Shown: positions 43,371 through 51,977, counted from the first letter of the stretch. The stretch: DNA of 64,000 nt from Alcanivorax sp. (GCF_017794965.1 NZ_CP051240.1:3472001-3536000), one strand, 5' to 3'. Notes: generated by a model from the sequence alone, not told the origin. Numbers and translations are program-made.

Positions 43371-43907
43371 ATGGATCAGGGAATCAATCGACGTGGCTTT
43401 CTCAAGCTGGGTGCAGCAGGCAGTGCCTTGCTGGCCACCGGCTCTGGCGTGGCACTGCTGACAGGCTGCTCCAGCAATAGTGATGGCCCCGCTGAGGGCT
43501 ACCGTTACTTCCGTCAACAGGACGTGGATCTACTCACCCCGCTGGTCGGTGCCGTGCTCGCCCCCTCACTGGCTGCCGCCGGCGCCAGTGCCGAAGACGG
43601 CATGAAAGCCTATGACGATCTGCTGGAAGGGGCCATGCCCGGTACCCGGGACACGCTTTTCCAGATACTGGATCTGATGCAGCTGGGCGCCGCCCGCTGG
43701 TTCCTGACCGGCACCTGGACTCACTTTTCCGAACTGGATGACGACCAGCTCAAGCAATTGTTGGCGGACTGGTCTGCCAAGAGCAACAGCATAGCCCGCA
43801 TGGCTCTCAAGGGCCTGACCCAGCCCATGCACATGGCCTGGTATGCCAAACCTGCCGGAGCAAGCACCACCGGCTATCCGGGTCCGCCGACCCGTGTGAT
43901 GGTTTGA
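43371..43907 (+). CDS. Tat-exported lipoprotein, small subunit of GMC dehydrogenase 1
   Basis: The 178-residue protein has a twin-arginine motif NRRGFLKLG (Arg7-Arg8), a hydrophobic core and a lipobox LLTGC (Cys33). It should be folded in the cytoplasm, exported by Tat and lipidated. The mature part resembles gluconate 2-dehydrogenase subunit 3. The GMC protein encoded 36 bases downstream has no signal of its own, so this subunit probably carries it across the membrane (inference). A close paralogue lies at 46485. Confidence 0.85.
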   Translation: MDQGINRRGFLKLGAAGSALLATGSGVALLTGCSSNSDGPAEGYRYFRQQDVDLLTPLVGAVLAPSLAAAGASAEDGMKAYDDLLEGAMPGTRDTLFQILDLMQLGAARWFLTGTWTHFSELDDDQLKQLLADWSAKSNSIARMALKGLTQPMHMAWYAKPAGASTTGYPGPPTRVMV

Positions 43908-43943
43908 GCCTCCCCACGCGCCCTACAAGAACAAGGAACGAGC

Positions 43944-45557
43944 ATGCAGGACCTGACAACACTCCAGATCAAGGTAAAAGACCCGTGGAAACGCCCCGCT
44001 GACAATGGCTGGGATGTTATCGACGGGCGCACCCTCAATGACGACCGCACCCTGGAAGCCGATGTGGTGATCATCGGCAGCGGTGCCGGCGGTGGCGTGA
44101 GCGCGGAAATTCTTGCCCAGCGCGGCCTCAAGGTGGTGGTACTGGAAGCGGCCAAACTGAAAACCTCTGACCAGTTCGACCTGAATGAAGCCGAAGCCTA
44201 CCGTGACCTGTATCAGGAAGGCGCCATGCGCGCCACCAAGGATGCCGGCATGACCATCCTGCAGGGCAGGGCAGTGGGCGGTACCACCGTGGTCAACTGG
44301 ACCAGTTCCTTCCGTACCCCGGAAGAAACCCTCAACTTCTGGCGCGACCAGTATGCCGTGGAAGGGCTCTCCCGCAGCGAACTGGATCCCTGGTTCGCGA
44401 TGATGGAAAAGCGCCTCAAGATCGAAAAATGGCTGATGCCCCCCAACGCCAACAATGATGTGCTCAAACGCGGCTGCGACAGCCTGGGCTGGCATACCGA
44501 TGTGATCCCCCGCAACGTGAGCGGCTGCTGGAACATCGGTTATTGCGGCATGGGCTGCCCCACCAACGCCAAGCAATCCATGCTGGTGACCACCCTGCCG
44601 GGGGCCCTCAGCAATGGCGCAACCCTGATCCACAGCGCCCAGGCCGACACCCTGATCATCGAAGGCGATACCGTCACCGGGGTCAAGGTTCGTCCGCTCA
44701 AGGATGACAAGAGCCCCACTGGCGCCACTCTGACTCTCAAGGCCCGTGCCGTGGTGTCATCCGGCGGCAGCATGCAGAGCCCGGCCCTGCTGATGCGTTC
44801 CGGCGCCCCGGACCCCCATGGGCTGGTGGGTACCCGCACCTTCCTGCACCCCACCAACTTCGCGTACGGGATCTACGACAAGGAAATCGCCCCTTACTAC
44901 GGCGCGCCCCAATCCATGTACTCCGACGAGTTCGTGTTCAAGCACGGCGTGGATGGCCCGGCAGGCTACAAGCTGGAAATGATGCCCATGCACCCCGGCC
45001 TGAATACCGCCCTGATCGGCGGCTATGGCGAAAGCGCCTTTGAAGAGGCACAACGGCTACCCAACCTGGCCGCCTCCATTGCCCTGCTGCGCGACGGGTT
45101 CCACGAAGACAGCGTAGGCGGCACCGTGGAGCTGCGTGACAACGGTGAGCCTCTGCTGGATTACCCGGTCAATGCGTACCTGCTGGACGGAACCCGACGC
45201 GCCCACCTGACCATGCTGGAAATGCAGTTCGCCGCAGGGGCCAAGGCCGTGCGTCCGGGACACCATGACGCGCCCTACTATAAAAACTGGAAGGAAGCCC
45301 GTGTCGGGGTGGATCAGCTGGACTACGCCCCCACCATCACCGGCCTGGGCAGTGCTCATGTGATGGGTGGCCTGACCATGGGTCAGGATGACAAGCGCTG
45401 TACCGTGAACAGCGATGGCAGCTATAAGCACCTCAACGGGCTTTACGTCATCGACGGTTCCGTGTTCCCCACCAGCCTGGGGGTAAACCCGCAGCTCACC
45501 ATCTATGGCATCAGCGCCCGCAATGCCACCGCCCTGGCGGACCAGCTAACGGCATGA
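43944..45557 (+). CDS. GMC-family FAD-dependent alcohol dehydrogenase 1
   Basis: The 537-residue protein has the FAD Rossmann motif VVIIGSGAGGGVSAE, GGTTVVNW, a cysteine cluster SGCWNIGYCGMGCPTNAK and the GMC C-terminal active-site blocks AHVMGGLTMG and GLYVIDGSVFPTSLGVNPQLTI (His and Asn). It should oxidise an alcohol and pass electrons to the membrane chain. Context with a Tat lipoprotein subunit and an aldehyde dehydrogenase points to medium- or long-chain alcohols. It is strongly similar along its length to the GMC protein at 47072. Confidence 0.92.
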   Translation: MQDLTTLQIKVKDPWKRPADNGWDVIDGRTLNDDRTLEADVVIIGSGAGGGVSAEILAQRGLKVVVLEAAKLKTSDQFDLNEAEAYRDLYQEGAMRATKDAGMTILQGRAVGGTTVVNWTSSFRTPEETLNFWRDQYAVEGLSRSELDPWFAMMEKRLKIEKWLMPPNANNDVLKRGCDSLGWHTDVIPRNVSGCWNIGYCGMGCPTNAKQSMLVTTLPGALSNGATLIHSAQADTLIIEGDTVTGVKVRPLKDDKSPTGATLTLKARAVVSSGGSMQSPALLMRSGAPDPHGLVGTRTFLHPTNFAYGIYDKEIAPYYGAPQSMYSDEFVFKHGVDGPAGYKLEMMPMHPGLNTALIGGYGESAFEEAQRLPNLAASIALLRDGFHEDSVGGTVELRDNGEPLLDYPVNAYLLDGTRRAHLTMLEMQFAAGAKAVRPGHHDAPYYKNWKEARVGVDQLDYAPTITGLGSAHVMGGLTMGQDDKRCTVNSDGSYKHLNGLYVIDGSVFPTSLGVNPQLTIYGISARNATALADQLTA

Positions 45558-45562
45558 GCATG

Positions 45563-45594
45563 ACGGCGCCCTTCACAGGGAGAGGCGCCGTTAA
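45563..45594. terminator. Hairpin between GMC 1 and the convergent small gene
   Basis: ACGGCGCC and GGCGCCGT form an 8-bp stem around a 14-base loop, in the 33-base gap between convergent genes. The T-run is poor, so termination is possible rather than sure. Confidence 0.5.
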
Positions 45595-45965
45595 CATTGA
45601 ACCGGGATGTATTGCATCATCGCCGGCACCGGGTCGGAGCACCCCCGCGCACATTCCAGTTTGACCTCCCGGCTTTGCGGGTCCGGTTTACCGGCTTGCC
45701 GGTACAAGGTCCCGTTCAGGAATGTTCCCGGCAGACCGGTACACGCCAGCATCGCGTTATCGCCCATGAGAAACACACAGGGCGGGTCGCTAAACGTAAA
45801 CAATCGGGAATAGGCATTGTCCTGGGGCAGGAGAGTGCTGTTTATGCTCTCAAGGGACAGACGGAACCGGGTCCCATCCTGGCTTTGCCCCTCCAGGCGC
45901 CCCATTGACTCTGCCAGAACCGACGATGACCACCACAAAAAAACCAGTATCCCTACCCGCATCAC
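45591..45965 (-). CDS. Small secreted protein of unknown function
   Basis: The 124-residue protein has a signal peptide (MMRVGILVFLWWSSSVLAES) and four cysteines in the mature part (PPCVFL, LACTGL, LECARGC) plus a C-terminal Cys, suggesting disulfides. No family was recognised. It points against the GMC genes, and its 5' side is only 28 bases from a MITE, which might have replaced its promoter. Confidence 0.6.
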   Translation of the reverse strand: MMRVGILVFLWWSSSVLAESMGRLEGQSQDGTRFRLSLESINSTLLPQDNAYSRLFTFSDPPCVFLMGDNAMLACTGLPGTFLNGTLYRQAGKPDPQSREVKLECARGCSDPVPAMMQYIPVQC

Positions 45966-45992
45966 GCTCTCCTGGAATCCTTTTCCACCTAG

Positions 45993-46305
45993 GAAGCCTC
46001 TGAATAACTCCTTGCGTACTCAGCGTGGCCTGGAGCGCGCAGCTGTTGTGTCTTGACTCGATGGTCAGGGTGGCTCCCTTTCCGAGAGGCAAGGCGCAGC
46101 AGATGTACGCTCCAAGCCGCGCCTTTATGCCCGAACGGGTGCTCCCGGGTCTTCCAGGCTGGCCCGCACTCGTTGTTGCGCTTCCTTTGAAGGTGAAGAG
46201 CCGATGGATGGACATACACCTTCAAAAGCGCGCCCCTCTTTACCTTTGCCGAGGGGGCGAACCAGCCTGAAAGACTGAGCATGCAAGGAGTTATTCAGAG
46301 GCTCC
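45993..46305. mobile_element. IS5-type MITE, 313 bp, with CTAG target duplication
   Basis: Terminal inverted repeats of 23 bp with one mismatch (left GAAGCCTCTGAATAACTCCTT..., right complement GGAGCCTCTGAATAACTCCTT...) are flanked by CTAG on both sides (45989-45992 and 46306-46309). A 4-bp CTAG duplication is typical of IS5-type transposition. No transposase is encoded, so it is non-autonomous. It sits between two paralogous dehydrogenase modules. A lone copy of the same end occurs at 51513. Confidence 0.85.
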
Positions 46306-46484
46306 CTAGACATTATTGCAATTTTGCGCATTCTCTGACGAGACGCTCTGGCGGTTGAACAGGCAGGCAGCCGCAAGTCAATGTCACAATTTCACCATTT
46401 GAGACAGAACCCTCATTTTGTTTCACGATGAACTACGCCATATTGCACCCTGACGATTCCCGCGAATAACGACGGATAGGTGCC

Positions 46485-47018
46485 ATGGCTGTGGAAATGC
46501 ATCGACGTGACTTTCTCAAGACCGGCCTGTTCGGTGGCGCCATGCTGGCCACCGGCTCCAGTCTTGCCCTGCTGAGCGGCTGTTCCAGCAATGACGGCCC
46601 GGCAGAGGGCTATCTGCACCTGCGCAAGCAGGACGTGGAACTGCTGCTGCCGCTCACCGGCGTGGTACTGGCCCAGGCCCTGGAGACGTCTGGCGCCTCT
46701 GCACAGACAGCCCTGAAGGCCTACGACAAGGTGCTCGATGGCGCCATGCCCGGCACCCGCGCCACCATGTTCCAGCTGTTTGATCTGATGCAGCTGGGCG
46801 CCGCCCGCTGGTATATCACCGGCACCTGGGCGTCTTTCGCCGATCAGGACCAAACCACCCTGACCCAGACCCTGCAGGCCTGGTTCACCCTCGATCGCAC
46901 CCTTTCCCGCATGGCCTGGAAAGGGCTGGTACAGCCGTTGATGTTTGCCTGGTTTGCCCAGCCGGAGGCCGGCCTGACCACGGGTTACCCGGGACCACCG
47001 CAGCGGGTTATTTCCTGA
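46485..47018 (+). CDS. Tat-exported lipoprotein, small subunit of GMC dehydrogenase 2
   Basis: The 177-residue paralogue of the protein at 43371 has twin-arginine HRRDFLKTG (Arg7-Arg8), lipobox LLSGC (Cys33) and the same ending (TTGYPGPP.RV). The two copies align end to end with high identity. The 178 bases upstream, after the MITE, should hold the promoter for this second module. The TetR palindrome is not repeated there, so the two modules may be regulated differently. Confidence 0.85.
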   Translation: MAVEMHRRDFLKTGLFGGAMLATGSSLALLSGCSSNDGPAEGYLHLRKQDVELLLPLTGVVLAQALETSGASAQTALKAYDKVLDGAMPGTRATMFQLFDLMQLGAARWYITGTWASFADQDQTTLTQTLQAWFTLDRTLSRMAWKGLVQPLMFAWFAQPEAGLTTGYPGPPQRVIS

Positions 47019-47071
47019 TTCATTCTTTCGTCGCCCGACCGAGCAAACCACGCCTTCGATAAGGAAACATC

Positions 47072-48682
47072 ATGCAGGATCTCAGCACTCTGAAAATCCA
47101 GTCCAAGGATCCCTGGAAAGATCCCAAAGCCAACGGCTGGGATGTGATTGATGGTCGCCAGGAACGCAGCGACCGCACCCTGGAAGCCGATGTGGTCATC
47201 GTCGGCAGTGGCGCCGGTGGCGGGGTCAGTGCAGAGATTCTCAGCCAGAAGGGTCTAAAGGTGATCCTGGTGGAGGCGGCCCGGCTGAAAAGCTCCGATG
47301 AGTTCAACCTGAACGAAGCCGAGGCCTACCATGACCTGTACCAGGAAGGCGGCATGCGCGCCACCAAGGACGGCACCATGTCCATCATGCAGGGCCGCGC
47401 CGTGGGCGGCACCACCGTGGTGAACTGGACCAGTTCCTTCCGCACCCCGGTACAGACCCTGGATTTCTGGCGTGATGAATTCGGCGTGCAGGGTATGGAC
47501 GAGGCGGCCATGGCCCCCTGGTTTGCGCAGATGGAAAAGCGCCTGAAGGTAATGAAGTGGGTAGCCCACAACAACAATAACCAGATCATGCTGGATGCCT
47601 GTCAGTCCCTCGGCTGGCAGGCCGATGCCATTCCCCGCAATGTGAGCGGCTGCTGGAACCTGGGCTACTGTGGCATGGGCTGTCCCACCAATGCCAAGCA
47701 ATCCATGCTGGTCACCACCATCCCTGCCGCCATGGATACCGGTGCTACCCTGCTGCACAGCGCCCAGGCTGACACCCTGATCATGGAAGGGGACAAGGTC
47801 ACTGGCGTTCGTATCAAGCCCCTGGACGACAACAAGATCGCCACCGGCGCCACCCTGACCCTGAAGGCGTCCACCGTGATTGTTTCCGGCGGCTCCATCC
47901 AGAGCCCGGCCCTGCTGCTGCGCTCCCAGGTACCGGATCCCCATGAACGGGTGGGCAAACGTACCTTTACCCATCCCACCAGCTTTGCCTTCGGTATTTT
48001 CGACCGCGAAATTGCCCCCTATTACGGCGCACCGCAAAGCGTGTACTGCGACGAGTTCAGTCATCAGAACGGCATCGCTGGCAACGCCGGCTACAAGATG
48101 GAAATGATGGCCCTGCACCCGGGCATGGTGGGTGCCTTCGTGGCCGGCTTTGGCCAACAAGCCTGGGACGAAATTTCCCAGCTGCCCCACATGGGCGGTG
48201 CCATCGCCATGATCCGTGACGGCTTCCATGAACAAAGCCAGGGCGGCGCTATTGAGCTGCGTGACAACGGCGAGCCGGTCATCGATTACCCGATCAACGA
48301 ATACGTGCTGGAGGGCACCCGCCGTGCCCACCTGAGCATGGTGGAAATGTTCTTTGCCGCCGGCGCCAAAAAGGTTCGCCCCAGCCACAGCCAGGCGGAT
48401 TACTACACCAGCTGGAAGGACGCCCAGGCGCGGCTGTCAAAGCTGGCCTACGTGCCGGTGGCCACCGGCATCGGTTGTGCCCACGTGATGGGGGGGCTGG
48501 CCATGGGCTCGGACGAGAGTCAGTGCGTGGTCAACAGCGATGGCAGCTACAAGTATCTGGACGGGCTGTACGTGATGGACGGCTCGGTGTTCCCCACCAG
48601 TGTGGGGGCCAATCCGCAGCTAAGTATCTACGGCGTCAGCGCCCGAAATGCCACGTTGCTGGCGGACAAACTGAAGGCCTGA
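47072..48682 (+). CDS. GMC-family FAD-dependent alcohol dehydrogenase 2
   Basis: The 536-residue paralogue of the protein at 43944 has the same FAD motif VVIVGSGAGGGVSAE, cysteine cluster GCWNLGYCGMGCPTNAK and C-terminal GCAHVMGGLAMG/GANPQLSIYG. The most divergent parts are residues 120-190 and 290-350, which could adjust substrate range. It is translated with its Tat lipoprotein partner 53 bases upstream. The two modules look like an old tandem duplication, because synonymous and some amino-acid positions differ throughout. Confidence 0.92.
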   Translation: MQDLSTLKIQSKDPWKDPKANGWDVIDGRQERSDRTLEADVVIVGSGAGGGVSAEILSQKGLKVILVEAARLKSSDEFNLNEAEAYHDLYQEGGMRATKDGTMSIMQGRAVGGTTVVNWTSSFRTPVQTLDFWRDEFGVQGMDEAAMAPWFAQMEKRLKVMKWVAHNNNNQIMLDACQSLGWQADAIPRNVSGCWNLGYCGMGCPTNAKQSMLVTTIPAAMDTGATLLHSAQADTLIMEGDKVTGVRIKPLDDNKIATGATLTLKASTVIVSGGSIQSPALLLRSQVPDPHERVGKRTFTHPTSFAFGIFDREIAPYYGAPQSVYCDEFSHQNGIAGNAGYKMEMMALHPGMVGAFVAGFGQQAWDEISQLPHMGGAIAMIRDGFHEQSQGGAIELRDNGEPVIDYPINEYVLEGTRRAHLSMVEMFFAAGAKKVRPSHSQADYYTSWKDAQARLSKLAYVPVATGIGCAHVMGGLAMGSDESQCVVNSDGSYKYLDGLYVMDGSVFPTSVGANPQLSIYGVSARNATLLADKLKA

Positions 48683-48688
48683 GCCTGC

Positions 48689-48943
48689 TTACCACCAGGC
48701 CAGAATGGCGGCCCGGATCAGGCCGCCCATGGCGATGGGGGCAGTGAACAGCACCAACCAGTAACACATGAAGAGATTGTAGAGCAGGCCGCTGATATCT
48801 ACCCCGAGCACGAAACAGGGGTCCGCGGCACCGGCATCCAGACGGGTGCCTTTGAGCCGGGCGATGCCCATGCCCAACAGGCTGAGCCCAAACGGCACAG
48901 CGACGAGTAACAGACTGGTTAGCACCCATTGCGCAGGTGTCAT
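48689..48943 (-). CDS. Small integral membrane protein of unknown function
   Basis: The 84-residue protein has two hydrophobic helices (WVLTSLLLVAVPFGLSLLGMGIA; LYNLFMCYWLVLFTAPIAMGGLI). A strong GGAGG lies upstream of the ATG and the gap to the convergent GMC gene is only 6 bases, which supports it as real. No family was recognised. Confidence 0.6.
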   Translation of the reverse strand: MTPAQWVLTSLLLVAVPFGLSLLGMGIARLKGTRLDAGAADPCFVLGVDISGLLYNLFMCYWLVLFTAPIAMGGLIRAAILAWW

Positions 48944-49092
48944 GACAAACCTCCTCCCCCGATGAAGTAGCGGGATGGTAGCAGAGGCAAACCCGACACG
49001 TTGCGACCTGTGGCAAATCGCCCGCTTTTGCCACGGACATTGATGCGGGCAGGTTCATTCATTTGGCAATGACACATAGGGAAGGGAAGGTT

Positions 49093-49887
49093 ATGAGCAA
49101 TTTTTCCGGCAAGACGGCACTGATCACCGGCGCCTCATCAGGCATGGGCATGGACTACGCCCGCCAGCTCTGCGCCCAGGGCGCCAACCTGATCCTCACC
49201 GCCCGCCGAGAGGATCGTCTCGAATCGCTCAAGCAGGAACTCGCCGCCGAATGCTCCCGGTCAGGGAAAAACGTGGACATTCACGTATTTGCCTGTGACC
49301 TGGTCGACGAGGAATCCCGTAACGCCCTGATCACCCGCATTGCCGACGCCGGGCTAAAGGTGGATATCCTGATCAACAATGCCGGGCTTGGTCTGCAGGC
49401 GCCGTACCTGACCCAGCAATGGGATGACCTGCACGGCATGATGCAGCTGGACATGAACGCGCTGTCGCACCTGACCCACCACTATGCCGCCGACATGAAA
49501 GCCCGCGGCGAAGGTTACATCCTGCTGGTGGCCTCCGTGGCCGGCCACATGGCCATCCCCGGCTACGCCGCCTACAGCGCCTGCAAATACTACGTGCGCG
49601 CCCTGGGCTATGCTCTCAACGGCGAGCTGCGCCCGGAAGGCATTCGCGTCACCGTGGTTTCCCCCGGCGCCACCGAGACCGCCTTCTTCGAAGTGGCCGG
49701 CCACGAGCGCAACTGGATCGCCCGCTTCATGACCGGCAAGAGCGAGCATGTGGTGGCCCGCGCTCTGAAGGGCCTCAAGCGTGGCAGCCGCGAAGTGGTC
49801 CCCGGCACCCTCAACTGGCTGGCCACCTTCTACAGCCGCATCCTCCCCTACAGCATGATGCGCCGCATCATGGAAGTGATATTTTAG
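49093..49887 (+). CDS. Short-chain dehydrogenase/reductase
   Basis: The 264-residue classical SDR has the cofactor motif TGASSGMG, NNAG (INNAGLGLQ) and catalytic Tyr-x3-Lys (YSACKYYV) after a Ser (VASVAG). AAGGGAAGG lies upstream of ATG 49093. The frame starts 10 codons earlier without a site. The C-terminal 40 residues (GTLNWLATFYSRILPYSMMRRIMEVIF) look like a membrane-associated helix, as in SDRs acting on lipids. The substrate is unknown. Confidence 0.9.
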   Translation: MSNFSGKTALITGASSGMGMDYARQLCAQGANLILTARREDRLESLKQELAAECSRSGKNVDIHVFACDLVDEESRNALITRIADAGLKVDILINNAGLGLQAPYLTQQWDDLHGMMQLDMNALSHLTHHYAADMKARGEGYILLVASVAGHMAIPGYAAYSACKYYVRALGYALNGELRPEGIRVTVVSPGATETAFFEVAGHERNWIARFMTGKSEHVVARALKGLKRGSREVVPGTLNWLATFYSRILPYSMMRRIMEVIF

Positions 49888-49891
49888 GGAC

Positions 49892-50179
49892 GCGGCACGC
49901 ATCACGCTGCACGCACCATGCACATAACAACAGGCCGCTATCGCGGCCTTTTGTTTGACCGCCTGACGCCTAACGCCTAACGCCTAACGCCAAGGATGAA
50001 ACCGCTGTAGGAGCTTGCCTGCAAGCGATCCGAGCCTAGGCGAGGTAAGGATTCCAGAAACGGTGGCCGGGCTCGGGTTGATTTGCGCTTCTGCCTTTCA
50101 AAACTTGCTTCTCGCTTCTCGTAACTCATCTCCTCGCTTAGACTCGGATCGCCCAGGCAAGCTGGGCTCCTACAGCGGC
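49892..50179. repeat. Composite intergenic block: heptad arrays, terminator, REP pair
   Basis: This fills the 303-base gap after the SDR gene. It holds a GCNNCAC array (GCGGCAC, GCATCAC, GCTGCAC, 49892-49912), an intrinsic terminator, a GCCTGAC/GCCTAAC array (49961-49988), and an inverted GTAGGAGC REP pair (about 50003-50035 and 50145-50179). The REP pair encloses a further CTTGCTT/CTCGCTT 7-bp array. Nothing coding was found. Confidence 0.75.
49932..49955 (+). terminator. Intrinsic terminator after the SDR gene
   Basis: AGGCCGC and GCGGCCT form a 7-bp stem around a TATC loop, followed by TTTGTTT. It lies 45 bases after the SDR stop and between two heptad arrays. Confidence 0.8.
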
Positions 50180-50190
50180 TCCGGCCCAGC

Positions 50191-50643
50191 TCAGCAGCCT
50201 TCCGCCGGCCCCAGCTGGTCCAGAAAATCCCCCGCCCAGAACAGCCCCTGAACAGCCAGCCCGGTCACCGCCAGCATCACCAGCAGAAACATCAGCGGCC
50301 GCAAACGGGCCCGGCGTCCGTACACGTAGCGGGTGGGTTTGAGAACTTTCTCGCCGGGTAAGGGGTGCTGGGCCAGCTGCCAGACGCGCAGGCTGTGGCG
50401 GCCCTCAATGGCTAGCACCACCAGCACAAAACTCCCCGGTAGCCCAACAAAGATCCCGTACAGCAATACCCCCATGGCGCTGAACGGCCCCACCTGACGG
50501 CAGGGAGCTGTCGCGACAAAGGTTTCCAACCAGGGAAAGAACAGCCACTGACTGACCAGCAACAACGGCACCGCCCAGGCCCCATGCAAGGCCAGAAGGG
50601 TTAACCGCTCGCGGCGGCTATATTGCGGTGCCCACTGCTCCAT
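50191..50643 (-). CDS. Three-helix membrane protein of unknown function
   Basis: The 150-residue protein has hydrophobic helices at about residues 15-35, 52-80 and 118-140. A positively charged cytoplasmic loop (KPTRYVYGRRARLRP) lies between the last two. GGGGAG lies upstream of the ATG. No family was recognised. The upstream gene on the same strand is separated by a strong terminator, so it should have its own promoter. Confidence 0.6.
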   Translation of the reverse strand: MEQWAPQYSRRERLTLLALHGAWAVPLLLVSQWLFFPWLETFVATAPCRQVGPFSAMGVLLYGIFVGLPGSFVLVVLAIEGRHSLRVWQLAQHPLPGEKVLKPTRYVYGRRARLRPLMFLLVMLAVTGLAVQGLFWAGDFLDQLGPAEGC

Positions 50644-50726
50644 CCGACTCCCCTGAACAAGATCAGGGAAAGTGTGCCAGATTTTTCATGTGCTGCTTGA
50701 TGGGACAGGGCAGACCAGACAGACAT

Positions 50727-50770
50727 AAAAAACACCCCGGCCTCCAACGATAGAAACCGGGGTGTTTTTT
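50727..50770. terminator. Bidirectional intrinsic terminator
   Basis: AAAAAACACCCCGG (50727-50740) and its exact complement (50757-50770) give a 14-bp stem with A- and T-runs on both sides. It ends the minus-strand DUF4334 gene and is followed by the heptad array at that gene's stop. Confidence 0.9.
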
Positions 50771-50771
50771 G

Positions 50772-50806
50772 GCGTCTTGCGTCCGGCATCCAGCGTCAGG
50801 CGTTAC
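50772..50806. repeat. GCGTNNN heptad array across a stop codon
   Basis: Units GCGTCTT, GCGTCCG, GCATCCA, GCGTCAG, GCGTTAC. On the minus strand they read as degenerate GCCTGAC-type units, and the first contains the TAA stop of the DUF4334 gene. Confidence 0.75.
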
Positions 50807-51378
50807 TTCTCCCGCCGCAGCACAAAGAAGAACGGTTGCTTCATGCCCTTGAGATCCATAATGCCCAGCACGGTATCCTCATCCACCTTGTGGAACACAT
50901 CGTTGATGGGCAGGTTATCGTACACCATGGTGGCAGTGGGCTTGCCACGGTAGGTGGTCATGCGCAGGCGGGCGGCGGACTTGTTGCCAGACAGCAGCGG
51001 GATCAGCGCCTGGAACGCGGTTCCCGCCGCTTCCGACTTGAGAATCGGCAGCTTGTCGAGCAGCCCCAGGCCAGGCATGGCCAGCAGCGGCTTGACGCTG
51101 GACAGCTCACCGTTGCGCTTGCGGAACACCAGCGGGTGCACATGCTCGGTGGTTTCGAAACGCTTGCCGTGCCAGTGACAACGCTCCAGCATGCCGTCCA
51201 TGGGGTGGTCGGTCTCGAAGCCTTCCCCTTTCCAGGCGCCCAGCATGAAATCGGTATCTGCCGGCTCCAGTGCATCGAAAATGGCCAGCGCATCCTCAGT
51301 GGACACCTTCCCCTGTGCCTGCGCGGCAGCAAAGCTGATTTCCTGCTGTACTGCGGTCTTGTCGGTCGATGCACCCAT
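50803..51378 (-). CDS. GXWXG / DUF4334 protein
   Basis: The 191-residue protein has the GxWxG motif (MLGAWKGEGFETDHP, near residue 48) and the C-terminal DUF4334 pattern (MVYDNLPINDVFHKVDEDTVLGIMDLKG). It is a small soluble protein, possibly a lipocalin-like ligand binder. The role is unknown. The heptad array and terminator follow its stop. Confidence 0.82.
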   Translation of the reverse strand: MGASTDKTAVQQEISFAAAQAQGKVSTEDALAIFDALEPADTDFMLGAWKGEGFETDHPMDGMLERCHWHGKRFETTEHVHPLVFRKRNGELSSVKPLLAMPGLGLLDKLPILKSEAAGTAFQALIPLLSGNKSAARLRMTTYRGKPTATMVYDNLPINDVFHKVDEDTVLGIMDLKGMKQPFFFVLRREK

Positions 51379-51512
51379 GCTGCGCTCCTTGAAAGCCTGT
51401 GTCAGTGAGGTCGACTACGCTAATCCCCGTGGCCCGATACGACCAGTCCACATGGGCCATTGTCCGGCAATCCGGTTTACCGAAAACACCATCGTTGACC
51501 GAAACGCTTATT

Positions 51513-51536
51513 TGGGGAGCCTCTGAATAGCTCCTT
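51513..51536. mobile_element. Solo end of the IS5-type MITE
   Basis: GGAGCCTCTGAATAGCTCCTTGCGTAC matches the left end of the MITE at 45993 with one change (TAACTCC to TAGCTCC) plus the adjacent CTTGCGTAC. No second end lies nearby. It is probably the scar of a degraded or deleted copy. Confidence 0.7.
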
Positions 51537-51560
51537 GCGTACCCTGACGAGCATAAATAT

Positions 51561-51944
51561 TCAGCGGATACAGTCTCGCCCCTTCCGTTGTGCCTCGGCA
51601 CTGGCTTCCAATTCGGCCTGCTGTTGTCCCAGCATACGGCTGACCTTTTTCAGCTCGCGAATCCGCTGGTCCACTGCGGCCTTCTTCTCCGCCATCAGCA
51701 GCGCCCCCTGGGCGCAATCGATGGTATCGCTACGCAGGGCATTGAGCAGCTCGCGGATTTCGCGCAGGGAGAACCCCAACTCCTTCAACTGGCTGACCAT
51801 GGTGACCCGTTCCACCGCTTTTTCCGGGTAGTCGCGGTAGTTGTTCTCGCCGCGCACCACTTCCAGCAACAGGCCTTCCTTTTCGTAATAACGCAGGGTG
51901 TGCCGGTTGATCCCGGTGCGTTGTTCCAGTTCCGCAATCCGCAT
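51561..51944 (-). CDS. MerR-family transcriptional regulator
   Basis: The 127-residue protein has a MerR winged helix (MRIAELEQRTGINRHTLRYYEKEGLL) and a coiled-coil dimer helix. There is no metal-binding cysteine pattern like that of CueR or ZntR (a single Cys near residue 100 and one near the C-terminus), so it more likely senses an organic or redox signal. It is divergent from the epimerase gene, and the gap contains a MerR-type dyad. Its 3' end abuts the MITE end. Confidence 0.9.
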   Translation of the reverse strand: MRIAELEQRTGINRHTLRYYEKEGLLLEVVRGENNYRDYPEKAVERVTMVSQLKELGFSLREIRELLNALRSDTIDCAQGALLMAEKKAAVDQRIRELKKVSRMLGQQQAELEASAEAQRKGRDCIR

Positions 51945-51977
51945 TGTCGCTCCCTTGCTGCCACCGCCAGTTCGGCC

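Noticed and set aside
45597..46270. Small frames across the MITE and the secreted-protein gene
   Set aside because: Frames inside the MITE are not preceded by ribosome-binding sites and follow the inverted-repeat structure. They look incidental.
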